Shown piece by piece: positions 41,642-49,556 of a stretch of 64,000 bases of DNA. Every line of letters starts with the position of its first letter. The first letter of the stretch is position 1. Location: contig NZ_JBHSXL010000009.1 of assembly GCF_042662125.1 (NCBI RefSeq), positions 682,001 to 746,000 of the forward strand, in the 5' to 3' direction. Position numbers and translations under genes: made by a program. The notes under the pieces were generated by a model. It was not told the DNA's origin, searched no databases, and saw only the letters and a list, made by a program, of their open reading frames with translations. The DNA is from Halopenitus salinus (GTDB lineage Archaea > Halobacteriota > Halobacteria > Halobacteriales > Haloferacaceae).

Positions 41642-43594
41642 TCACGCCTCGATGAAGTCCGGCTCGGTGCGCTTCTCCTCGCGCTCGCTCCGGAGGTGCT
41701 CGATGAAGTCGTCGAGGTCGACGTCGCCGCGCTCGTTCTCGAAGCGGTCGCGCACCGAGATGGTTCCGGCCTCCGCCTCGTCGCCGCCGACGACGATCAT
41801 GTACGGGAGCCGGTCGTCGTGCGCCTGGCGGATCTTGCGACCGACCGTCCAGTCGCGGTCCTCGACGGAGACCCGGAAGTCGGCGTCGTCGATCGCGTTC
41901 TTCACGCGGTGGGCGTACCCGAGCGCGTCGTCCGAGACGGGGAGCACGCGGACCTGCTCGGGCGCCAGCCAAAGCGGGAAGTTGCCCTTGAAGTGCTCGA
42001 TCGTCACGCCCATGAACCGCTCGATGCTGCCGAGCAGCGCCCGGTGGATCATCACGGGGTGGTGTTCCTCGTTGTCCTCGCCGGCGTAGGTGAGATCGAG
42101 GCGTTGCGGAATGTTGAAGTCGACCTGGACGGTGCCGATCGTCCACTCGCGGCCGATCGCATCGCGGGCGTCGAGGCCGATCTTGGGGCCGTAGAAGGCG
42201 GCCTCGCCCGCCTCGACGTCGTACTCGAGCCCCTTCGACTCCAGGGCGTTCCGGAGCGCGTCCGTGGCGTTCTCCCAGATCTCGTCGCTCCCGACCGAGT
42301 TCTCGCCCTGCGTCTCCAGCTTGTAGATGATCTCCAGATCGAACTGCGCGTAGACGTCCTCGATCACGCCGATCGTCCGGCGGATCTCGTCTTCGATCTG
42401 GTCGGGTCGGACGAACGCGTGGCCGTCGTCCTGGGTGAGCCCCCGGACCCGGAGCAGCCCCGAGAGCTCGCCCGACTGCTCGTTGCGGTAGACGGTTCCG
42501 AACTCGGAGTAGCGAAGCGGGAGGTCGCGGTAGGAGTGCTGGGAGTCGTCGAAGACGTGCGCGTGGTTCGCGCAGTTCATCGGCTTGAGGCCGTACTCCG
42601 TGTCGTCCTGCTCCCACGCGAACATCTCGCCCTCCTCCTTGAACGCGTCGTAGTGGCCGGTCGGCTTCCACAGTTCGGCCTTGTTCAACTCGGGCGTCCA
42701 GACCTCCTCGTAGCCCAGCTCGTCGTTCTTCTCGCGGATGTACTCCTCGAGCTCGCGGCGGATCCGCATCCCGTTGGGATGGTAGTGGGCACACCCGGGC
42801 GAGTGGTCGGGGATGGAAAAGAGATCCATCTCCCGGCCGATCTTCCGGTGGTCGCGCTCCTCGGCCTCGGCGCGCATCTCGATGAACTCCTCGAGGTCCG
42901 ACTCCGACTCGAAGGCGGTCCCGTAGACGCGCGTGAGGCTCTCGTTGTCCTCGTCGCCGCGCCAGTAGGCCGAGGAGATGTTGAGGAGGGTGACGGCGCC
43001 GATCTCGCCGGTCGAGTCGACGTGTGGCCCCTGACACAGGTCCTGCCAGTCGTCCTGGACGTAGAAGCTGACCGTCTCCTCGCCGGCGGCCTCGGTCTCG
43101 AGGATCTCGCGTTTGAACGGGTTGTCGGCGTAGATCTCGAAGGCCTCCTCGCGGTCGCGTTCGACGCGATCGATGTCGTAGTCGGCCTCGAGTATCGCCT
43201 CCATCTCCGCTTCGATCGCCTCGAGGTCGTCCTCGTCGAGGTCGACGCCGGTGACGTCGTAGTAGAACCCGTCGTCGGTCGGCGGGCCGATCGTGAGCTT
43301 CGCGTCCGGATACAGCCGCTGGAGCGCCTGCGCGAAGACGTGGGCCGCCGAGTGGCGCAGGACCGTGAGGTACTCGTCCGAGTCCTCGGTCACGATCTCG
43401 ATCTCCGCGCCGTCGTGGACCGGGTCGTGTTTGCTCGCGAGTTCGCCGTCGATCTTCCCCGCCACGGTGTCGCGACCGAGCCCGGGGCCGATCTCGTAGG
43501 CGACGTCCTCGAGTGTCGACCCGTCCGGCACGGTCAACCGCGATCCGTCCGGAAGGACGACCGTCACGTCGGCCTGCGCATCGGTCTCGCTCAT
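41642..43594 (-). CDS. thrS: Threonyl-tRNA synthetase, bacterial-type with editing domain
   Basis: A 650-aa class II aminoacyl-tRNA synthetase. From the N terminus: a TGS domain (1 to about 65), the N2 editing domain with HSAAH (81-85) and LCQGPHV, then the catalytic core with MNCANHAHVF carrying the Zn-ligand Cys, YRNEQSGELSGLLRVRGLTQ, and the anticodon-binding domain at the end. The HxxxH and CxxxH editing residues mean it belongs to the bacterial/eukaryotic form rather than the archaeal type with the unrelated D-aminoacyl editing domain; haloarchaea are known to have the bacterial type. ATG 43594 has a TATA-like element 27 nt upstream. Confidence 0.96.
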   Translation of the reverse strand: MSETDAQADVTVVLPDGSRLTVPDGSTLEDVAYEIGPGLGRDTVAGKIDGELASKHDPVHDGAEIEIVTEDSDEYLTVLRHSAAHVFAQALQRLYPDAKLTIGPPTDDGFYYDVTGVDLDEDDLEAIEAEMEAILEADYDIDRVERDREEAFEIYADNPFKREILETEAAGEETVSFYVQDDWQDLCQGPHVDSTGEIGAVTLLNISSAYWRGDEDNESLTRVYGTAFESESDLEEFIEMRAEAEERDHRKIGREMDLFSIPDHSPGCAHYHPNGMRIRRELEEYIREKNDELGYEEVWTPELNKAELWKPTGHYDAFKEEGEMFAWEQDDTEYGLKPMNCANHAHVFDDSQHSYRDLPLRYSEFGTVYRNEQSGELSGLLRVRGLTQDDGHAFVRPDQIEDEIRRTIGVIEDVYAQFDLEIIYKLETQGENSVGSDEIWENATDALRNALESKGLEYDVEAGEAAFYGPKIGLDARDAIGREWTIGTVQVDFNIPQRLDLTYAGEDNEEHHPVMIHRALLGSIERFMGVTIEHFKGNFPLWLAPEQVRVLPVSDDALGYAHRVKNAIDDADFRVSVEDRDWTVGRKIRQAHDDRLPYMIVVGGDEAEAGTISVRDRFENERGDVDLDDFIEHLRSEREEKRTEPDFIEA

Positions 43595-43616
43595 ACGTTC
43601 GGGAAGCCGGAGGATC

Positions 43617-43626
43617 GGGATAAGTG
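43617..43626 (-). promoter_or_regulatory. TATA-like element for thrS
   Basis: CACTTATCCC on the minus strand is centred 27 nt before ATG 43594, supporting that start over the in-frame ATG 84 nt further upstream. Confidence 0.6.
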
Positions 43627-43726
43627 TTGTTGGATGGCGGGACGCCGACGAATTCGCGGACCGGAGGTCGACCGCCACGCCCTCGATTTTCGATCGCGCC
43701 TCGGTTCCGCAGTCGCTGGGACCTAC

Positions 43727-45403
43727 TTACGCCTCGGCGCCGTAGTCGGCCGGCAGGCCGTCCTCGGGGACGACGCCGTCCTCCCAGCCGCGGGCGTCGT
43801 AGTACTCGTCGATCGCCGCCTCGAGATCGGGGATGTCGTAGGGGAGCGTGTCGTCCTCGCCGTCGACGCCGCGCCGGTTGTTGAAGTGACGCTCGAGGGT
43901 CACGATTCGGGCGCCGACCGCGAGGAGATCATCGAAGTCCTCGCCGAAGAGCGCCTCGTACCGCTCGGGGTTCATGTAGTCGCGAGAGAACTTGCAGACG
44001 ACGCCGGCGTCGTTGAGCGCCATCAGGTTCTCGCGTTCGACGAGCCGGCCGGCCTTCCCGAGGGTCCCCTCGGGATCGAGGGCGTCCTCCTCGGGGACGA
44101 GCGGGTACTCCACGGAGTAGAAGGTCGCGTACATGTGGTCCGCGCCGCGGTTCGAGACCGCATACGAGAGCCCCTGTCCGTGCAGGACGCGGCCCTCGTG
44201 GGCGGCGAAGTCCATTCCCTTGACCGACCAGTTCTCGACGCCGAGCTCGTCGTGACACCGGTCGATCCCCTCCGCGAGCAGATCGCCGATCCCCTCCCGA
44301 CGAGCGATCCTCTCGACGGTCTCGTGGATCAACTCGACGTCGCCGAAGGCGTCCTCGCTCGCGAGGTAGGCAGCCACCGTGTTGCCCGCGGAGATGGCGT
44401 CCAGGCCGTACTCGTCACACAGCCGGTTCGACTCCATCACGTCGACGATGTCGTCGACACCGGAGTTCGACCCGAACGCCATCGCGACCTCGAACTCGGG
44501 GCCCTCGGTCTCGACGCCGCGCTCCTCGTCGCGGGTCGGCAGCTTGCAGGCGAACGCGCAGGCCGAGCAGGTCCCCTTCTTGTACTTCTTCTTCTCGACG
44601 GCGTCGCCGTTTATCCCCTCGACGCCCGCGAACTCCCGCTCGGAGAAGTAGTAGGAGGGAAGCCCCTCCATCGCGTTCGCGAGGTCCATCACGGCGACGG
44701 TTCCCTGCCGTTTCATGATGTTGTCGTCGGTGGCGGCCTCGCGGTGGATCTCCGACTGGGCCGCGGGGATCTCGATCTCCGGGGCCGAGTCGCCGTCGAA
44801 GGTGATCGCCTTGACGTTCTTCGCGCCGAGGACCGCGCCGAGCCCGCCGCGGCCGAACGCGCGCTCCTTCGTGGTCATGATCGACGCGAACCGGACCCGA
44901 TTTTCCCCGGCCGGGCCGATGATCGCGGTCTGATCGGGCGAGATCCCGCGCTCCTCCTCGAGGTGATCCGCCGTCTCGCTCACGGTCGCGCCGGCCAGAT
45001 CGGGGATCGCCTCGAACTCGACGCCGTCGTCGCGGACGTGGATCGCGAGCAGCTCGTCGCTCTCGCCGGCGATCTCGACGGCTCCGTAGCCCGTCGCCGC
45101 GAAGTTCCGCGACATGAACCCGCCGGCGTTGCTCGAGAGCAGGCCGTCGGTGAGCGGCGAGACGCCGGTGCAGTTCATCCGGCCGGTGAAGCTCATCGTC
45201 GACGCCTGCATCGGGCCGGTGGCGAACACGATCCGGTTTTCCGGGCCGAAGGGGTCGACGTCGAAGGGGATCCGCTCGTGGGCGAGCCGGGTGCAGACGC
45301 CGCGCCCCCCGATGTAGCGCTCGTGGATCCCGTCGATGTCCGTCTCCTCAGTCGACTGATCCCCGACGTCGACCGTCAACAGCGGACCGCGATTGTGGAG
45401 CAT
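43727..45403 (-). CDS. Aldehyde ferredoxin oxidoreductase family protein (tungstopterin enzyme)
   Basis: A 558-aa enzyme of the AOR/FOR/WOR5 class, which oxidises aldehydes to acids with ferredoxin. The N-terminal domain has GGRGVCTRLAHERIPFDVDP and FATGPMQASTMSFTGR. The pterin loops are EGPEFEVAMAFGSNSG and CDEYGLDAISAGNT. The 4Fe-4S ligands are CSACAFACKLP (CxxCxxxC), with the fourth Cys in GVVCKFSRDY. Substrate-binding EDLAAHEGR-like features are present (DFAAHEGRVLHGQ). I used ATG 45403 (MLHNRGPLLTVDVG); an in-frame ATG at 45430 is also possible. No ferredoxin or moaD-like gene is next to it. Confidence 0.88.
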   Translation of the reverse strand: MLHNRGPLLTVDVGDQSTEETDIDGIHERYIGGRGVCTRLAHERIPFDVDPFGPENRIVFATGPMQASTMSFTGRMNCTGVSPLTDGLLSSNAGGFMSRNFAATGYGAVEIAGESDELLAIHVRDDGVEFEAIPDLAGATVSETADHLEEERGISPDQTAIIGPAGENRVRFASIMTTKERAFGRGGLGAVLGAKNVKAITFDGDSAPEIEIPAAQSEIHREAATDDNIMKRQGTVAVMDLANAMEGLPSYYFSEREFAGVEGINGDAVEKKKYKKGTCSACAFACKLPTRDEERGVETEGPEFEVAMAFGSNSGVDDIVDVMESNRLCDEYGLDAISAGNTVAAYLASEDAFGDVELIHETVERIARREGIGDLLAEGIDRCHDELGVENWSVKGMDFAAHEGRVLHGQGLSYAVSNRGADHMYATFYSVEYPLVPEEDALDPEGTLGKAGRLVERENLMALNDAGVVCKFSRDYMNPERYEALFGEDFDDLLAVGARIVTLERHFNNRRGVDGEDDTLPYDIPDLEAAIDEYYDARGWEDGVVPEDGLPADYGAEA

Positions 45404-45512
45404 GGATCGATCTTGCCCCGGATCCATCAAGAAGTCACCGGACGGAGGGGACGCGTCACCCCGGCCAGGTGGCGCCTCAGCTGCCGCGAACGATCCACGT
45501 CAGGTGTCGCGA

Positions 45513-46658
45513 TCACTCCGAGAGCAGTCGTCCGGCGATCGTGTTCTTCAGGACCTCGGAGGTCCCCTCGTAGATCTCGTTGAGCTTGGCGTCGCGGTAG
45601 TATCGCTCCATCGGGAACTCGGTCGTGTAGCCGTAGCCGCCGTGGATCTGGATCCCCGCGTTCGCGACCTCCCGGGAGATCTCGGAGGCGTACAGCTTCG
45701 CCTGGGCGGCCGCCTTGACGTACGACTCGCCGCGCTCCTTGCGGTCGGCGGCCTCGTGCATGAGAAGCCTCGCCGCCTGCACCTTCGTGTCCATCTCCGC
45801 GAGCTCGTGTTGGATGGCCTGGAAGTCCGAGATCGGTCGGTCGAACTGCTCGCGATCCTGCGAGTACTCGAGGGCGTCCTCCAGCGCCGCGCGGGCGATC
45901 CCGACTGACCGGGCCGCGATCGTGATCCGGCCCGCGTTGAGCGTTTTGAGGGCGTGCCGGAATCCCTCCCCCTCCGCGCCGATCAGTCGGTCCTCGGGGA
46001 CGTACATGTCCTCGAAGCGCAGCTCGGCCGTCGGACAGCCCTTGTCGCCGAGCTTCGATTCAGTTCCCTCGACGTGGAACCCCTCGTCCGTATCCGGCCG
46101 CACGAGGAACGTGGAGATGCCCTCCCGGTCCGCGTCGGGATCCGTCTTCGCGAAGACGACGATCGAGTCGGCCACCGAGCCGTTCGAGATCCACACCTTC
46201 CCCCCGTCGATGACGTAGCCGTCACCGTCGCGCTCCGCGGTGGTCGACATCGCGGGAACGTCGGAGCCGGCCTCGGGCTCCGAGAGCGCGAACGCGCCGA
46301 GGTCCTCCCCGCGATTCAACGGCGGGAGGTACTCCTCGCGGACGGACTCGTCCGCGAACTCGAAGACCACGTTGCCGGCGAGACTCGTGTGGGCGGCCAC
46401 CACCGTCGCGAGCCCGCCCGATCCACGGGCGATCTCACAGAGCGCCAGCGCGTAGGCGTGGTAATCCAGTCCGGCGCCGTCGTACTCCTCGGGAAACGGC
46501 ATGCCGAGGAACCCGAGTTCGCCCATGCGATCGACGAGGTCGGCGGGGAACTCGTCCGTCTCGTCGATGTCGGCCGCTCGCGGGACGATCTCGTCGTCGA
46601 CGAACTCCGAGACGGCCTCCCGCATCCGCTGCTGTTCCGCGGAAAGGGACAGATCCAT
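45513..46658 (-). CDS. Acyl-CoA dehydrogenase
   Basis: A 381-aa flavoprotein of the ACAD family. It has the N-terminal alpha domain (SAEQQRMREAVSEFVDDEIV), the middle domain with ALSEPEAGSDVPAMSTTAER and the FAD-binding segment DGYVIDGGKVWISNGSVAD, and the C-terminal helical domain with YSQDREQFDRPISDFQAIQH and IQIHGGYGYTTEFPMERYYR. The catalytic base Glu is in IYEGTSEVLKNTIAGRLL. It introduces a trans-2,3 double bond into an acyl-CoA; electrons go to ETF. ATG 46658 is used, with an in-frame GTG two codons upstream. Short- to medium-chain or branched-chain specificity cannot be assigned. Confidence 0.92.
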   Translation of the reverse strand: MDLSLSAEQQRMREAVSEFVDDEIVPRAADIDETDEFPADLVDRMGELGFLGMPFPEEYDGAGLDYHAYALALCEIARGSGGLATVVAAHTSLAGNVVFEFADESVREEYLPPLNRGEDLGAFALSEPEAGSDVPAMSTTAERDGDGYVIDGGKVWISNGSVADSIVVFAKTDPDADREGISTFLVRPDTDEGFHVEGTESKLGDKGCPTAELRFEDMYVPEDRLIGAEGEGFRHALKTLNAGRITIAARSVGIARAALEDALEYSQDREQFDRPISDFQAIQHELAEMDTKVQAARLLMHEAADRKERGESYVKAAAQAKLYASEISREVANAGIQIHGGYGYTTEFPMERYYRDAKLNEIYEGTSEVLKNTIAGRLLSE

Positions 46659-46780
46659 GTCCACCCATCGACGAGCCGGGACTTAGTGGTTTTGCGCTTC
46701 CGCGCGTTCGCCTTCTTGACAGTTCGTTGAATAGTCCCGCGTCTGGGAGCCGCGAAGTCGGGCGAGCAACCCCACGAGAC

Positions 46781-46790
46781 TTTTTATCCT
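46781..46790 (+). promoter_or_regulatory. TATA-like element and Shine-Dalgarno of the squalene synthase gene
   Basis: TTTTTATCCT is centred about 31 nt upstream of ATG 46816. GAGGAGG (46801-46807) lies 8 nt before the ATG, so unlike most genes here it could use a short leader with a ribosome-binding site. If transcription starts at the usual distance from the TATA box, the SD would fall outside the mRNA. Confidence 0.45.
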
Positions 46791-46815
46791 CCGTTTCATA
46801 GAGGAGGACAGTTGA

Positions 46816-47883
46816 ATGAGCGGACGTGATCCATCTACCGGCGAGGCCGACCTCGAGTGGTGCTACGAGGCGGTCCAGGGCGTCTCCCGCACCTTCGCGT
46901 TGACCGTCGACGTGCTCGACGAGCCGATGTCGAGCCACATCTGTCTCGGCTACCTGCTCTGTCGGGTCGCCGATACGGTCGAGGACGCCGGACACGTGCC
47001 GCCTGCGGCCCAGACCGAGCTGCTTTCGACCTACGATGCGGTCCTCGACCCGGAGGACTCAACCGAGGTCGAGGAGTTCCGGGCCGCCGTCGACGAGTGG
47101 ATCCCGGAGGAGTCGGAGCGGAACGCGGACTGGGAGGTCGTCGCCCGCTCGCCGACGGTCATCGCGACCTTCCTGTCCCTCCCCGAGGACGTTCGCCGGG
47201 CCATCGTCCCGCCCGTCCGCGAGATGGTGGACGGGATGGCGATGTTCGTCGAGCGGCACGCCGACGCCGGCGGCCTCCGGATCGACGACCGCGCGGAGCT
47301 CGAACAGTACTGTTACTACGCGGCCGGGACGGTCGGCAACCTGATCACGAACCTGTTGACCCGCGCCGACGTCGACGACGAGCGGGTCCGTCGCCTCTAC
47401 GATACCGCCGAGGAGTTCGGGTTGCTCCTCCAGCTCGTGAACGTCTCGAAGGACGTCTACGACGACTACGAGGCGGAGAACAACGTCTACATCCCCGCGG
47501 AGTGGCTCGACGACGAGGGCGTCGACCAGGACGCGATCGTCGACCCGGAGAACCGCGAGTCCTCCGCTCGCGTGGTCGACCGGACCGCCGAACACGCACA
47601 CTCGTTCCTCGACGATGCCCAGGCGTACCTCGAGACGATGCCGCTCGAACACGGAAACACGATGGCCGCCTGGAGCGTGCCGTACCTCCTCGCGGTCGGG
47701 ACGCTGCGGGAGCTCCGATCGCAGCCCGAGGACGCGCTCACCGAGACGGGCGTGAAGGTGTCCAGACAGGAGGTCTTCGCCGTGATGTCGGCCGCCAGCG
47801 AGACGGGCCGCGACTCGCTCGCCGAGCTTCGCGAGACGATCGCGAAAAAGCCGTTCCACCGCGTCTCCGGCGTCGCGGAGTAG
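46816..47883 (+). CDS. Squalene/phytoene synthase family, probably squalene synthase
   Basis: A 355-aa isoprenoid head-to-head synthase. The two Asp-rich prenyl-diphosphate sites are CRVADTVEDAGHV (DxxED) and VNVSKDVYDDYEAENNVYIP (DxxxD), separated by YCYYAAGTVGNLITNL, which is more typical of squalene synthases than of CrtB. Product would be squalene from two farnesyl diphosphates, feeding C30 membrane lipids in haloarchaea; phytoene synthase from GGPP is the alternative. ATG 46816. No carotenoid gene is adjacent. Confidence 0.85.
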   Translation: MSGRDPSTGEADLEWCYEAVQGVSRTFALTVDVLDEPMSSHICLGYLLCRVADTVEDAGHVPPAAQTELLSTYDAVLDPEDSTEVEEFRAAVDEWIPEESERNADWEVVARSPTVIATFLSLPEDVRRAIVPPVREMVDGMAMFVERHADAGGLRIDDRAELEQYCYYAAGTVGNLITNLLTRADVDDERVRRLYDTAEEFGLLLQLVNVSKDVYDDYEAENNVYIPAEWLDDEGVDQDAIVDPENRESSARVVDRTAEHAHSFLDDAQAYLETMPLEHGNTMAAWSVPYLLAVGTLRELRSQPEDALTETGVKVSRQEVFAVMSAASETGRDSLAELRETIAKKPFHRVSGVAE

Positions 47884-47975
47884 GCCGAGGTGACTGCCGC
47901 CCGATCGTGTAACTGACGCCCAAGCCACCGGTCCGGATCCGCGTCCTTTTACCTGCGCCGTTGATACCGACGGAC

Positions 47976-48191
47976 ATGAGCTTCGAGAAAGACGACCGCG
48001 TCGTGTTCCGCGACGAACACAGCGAACACGACGGCGAGGTCGGCACGGTGACCCAGAAGATGGAGACGATGTTCGGCGAGGCCACCTACACGATCAGCTT
48101 CGAGGACGGCCAGGAGACCGGCATCGCCGCGGACGCGTTGGAGGAGGCCGACGAGGACGACGTCGACGCTGCGGACGCCGACGCCGAGTAA
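47976..48191 (+). CDS. Small SH3-barrel-like acidic protein (DUF1918-like)
   Basis: A 71-aa protein. The N-terminal two thirds (MSFEKDDRVVFRDEHSEHDG, GTVTQKMETMFGEATYTISF) look like an SH3-like beta barrel with FEDGQETGIAADALEEADED following. The last 20 residues are acidic. A TATA-like TTTTACC 26 nt upstream (47947-47953) supports a leaderless ATG at 47976. Function unknown; DUF1918-type proteins have similar size. The 92-nt gap upstream and 113-nt gap downstream hold nothing else. Confidence 0.6.
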   Translation: MSFEKDDRVVFRDEHSEHDGEVGTVTQKMETMFGEATYTISFEDGQETGIAADALEEADEDDVDAADADAE

Positions 48192-48304
48192 CCGCCGGGT
48201 CGATCCGGAGCGACCGCCCGCACGAGACCGGCGAATCGATCAACTCGCGACGAGCCGAACCGCACGCCGACCGAACCCCGATCCCAGAGAGGAAACCGAA
48301 CCGC

Positions 48305-48769
48305 ATGGCCAGGGTCCCGCTGCACTACGTCGACCTCCGCACGTTCAGCTACGCCACCGAGGACGAGAAACGCGTCAGGCAGGCGCTCGAGACGTTTCTG
48401 CCGGAGGACGCGTCGATCGATCGCGCGGAGAGCGTCGGCCACCACGGCGACCGGATCGTCGTCCTCTCGGCGCGCGTCGAGAACGCCGACGACATGCGAC
48501 ACGTCCTCGATCGGTTCGGCGAGCTCGACGATCTCGATCGCGTGATCGAGGAGCTCGACGATCGGGTGGACGACAACTGTTCGTTCTTCTGCCGGCTCGA
48601 CAAGCAGGCGGCCTTCCGCGGTGACGTCCGGCTCGGCCCCGGCATCACGCTACGCGCGAAGGTGGAGGCCTACCCGGCCAAGAAGTCGGCCGCGGTGGAG
48701 AACGCGCGGGAGTTGCTCTCGCGACACGACGCCGATTCGGGCGACGCGACCGACGCCGAGACGCGATGA
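48305..48769 (+). CDS. RNA-binding protein, COG1325-type (predicted exosome-associated)
   Basis: A 154-aa protein with the PF01877-like fold: ARVPLHYVDLRTFSYATEDE at the start, LETFLPEDASIDRAESVGHHGDRI with a conserved GHHGD, VEEL- and DNCSFFCRLDKQAAFRGDVRL, then a short acidic tail. COG1325 proteins are predicted RNA-binding subunits found near archaeal exosome and ribosomal genes; they bind RNA in an L5-like fashion. ATG 48305 is the only good start. It is convergent with the thioredoxin-fold gene. Confidence 0.8.
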   Translation: MARVPLHYVDLRTFSYATEDEKRVRQALETFLPEDASIDRAESVGHHGDRIVVLSARVENADDMRHVLDRFGELDDLDRVIEELDDRVDDNCSFFCRLDKQAAFRGDVRLGPGITLRAKVEAYPAKKSAAVENARELLSRHDADSGDATDAETR

Positions 48770-48820
48770 CGTCGGAATCGGGACGGCCGGTCGGCCTGCC
48801 GCCCGATCACCGCCTCCGCC

Positions 48821-49375
48821 CTATGAATCGCCCGGCCACTTGATCGAACAGCCTCTGGAGGGCCGATCCGGAATCTCGACGTCCTCCCCCGCGAGCACCG
48901 ACTCGATGGCGTCGCGGACGTGGATCGTCGTCGGTTCCGCGTCGGGGTTCAACGCGTCGTCGAGGCGGCCGTGGTACGCGAGCGTCCAGGCGTCGCCCTC
49001 GTGGGAGAGCAGGAACGGGTCGGGCGTACAGACCGCGCCGTAGGCGTCCGCGACCGCGGCGGACTCGTCGCGCAGGTAGGCGTCGTAGGCGATGGTGCCG
49101 TCCTCGACGAGCTCGCGCATTCGATCGAAGGAGTCGTCCGGATACTCCTCCGCGTCGTTGGGGTTGACTCCGACGACGGCGACCTCGTCGTAGTCGGCCG
49201 CGAGCTCGTTGAGGAGGTCGAACTTCGCCTGCGCGTACGGACAGTGGTTACAGGTGAACACGAGCAGGATCGCCTCCGCGTCGAAGGAGTCGAGCGAGTA
49301 CGTCCCCCCGTCGACGCCGGGGAGTTCGAAGTCGGGAACCGTCTCGCCGCGGGCCAGCTCGGAGTCGGATTCCAT
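48821..49375 (-). CDS. Thioredoxin-fold redoxin (AhpC/TSA-like) with CNHCPY active site
   Basis: A 184-aa thioredoxin-like protein. FTCNHCPYAQAKFDLLNELA near residue 40 carries a CxxC-type redox pair (CNHC). It continues with VAVVGVNPNDAEEYPDDSF and DAYGAVCTPDPFLLSHEG with a resolving-type Cys and cis-Pro segment. The pattern is of AhpC/TSA-family peroxiredoxin-like or TlpA-like proteins; the additional Cys suggests a thiol-disulfide or peroxidase role. Start ATG 49375, with an in-frame ATG at 49384. There is no signal peptide, so it is cytosolic. Confidence 0.8.
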   Translation of the reverse strand: MESDSELARGETVPDFELPGVDGGTYSLDSFDAEAILLVFTCNHCPYAQAKFDLLNELAADYDEVAVVGVNPNDAEEYPDDSFDRMRELVEDGTIAYDAYLRDESAAVADAYGAVCTPDPFLLSHEGDAWTLAYHGRLDDALNPDAEPTTIHVRDAIESVLAGEDVEIPDRPSRGCSIKWPGDS

Positions 49376-49493
49376 GGCGACCATGCCCGACGGTTGACTC
49401 GCCAGGAGCAAAAGCGACCGGGTGGCGTCGAGATCGTTCCACGACGCCCCCGAGTCGGGGATCGCCGGCGGACGCGGTGATCGCGAGTCGTCG

Positions 49494-49520
49494 TCTTTAT
49501 GTGTGTTCTGGCGACACACA
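49494..49520 (+). promoter_or_regulatory. Promoter and 5' hairpin of the NCS2 permease gene
   Basis: TCTTTATG (49494-49501) is TATA-like, and its +27 position falls near 49525, leaving a 5' leader of about 30 nt before the ATG 49557. GTGTGT (49501-49506) and ACACAC (49514-49519) form an inverted repeat next to the TATA box, a possible operator. Confidence 0.4.
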
Positions 49521-49556
49521 CCGTCAATCGCCCGCAGGCCGCGGGCGGGATCACCA

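Noticed and set aside
41570..45583. 1337-codon plus-strand ORF
   Set aside because: Antisense to thrS and the AOR-family gene, both of which have clear motifs. A shadow frame.
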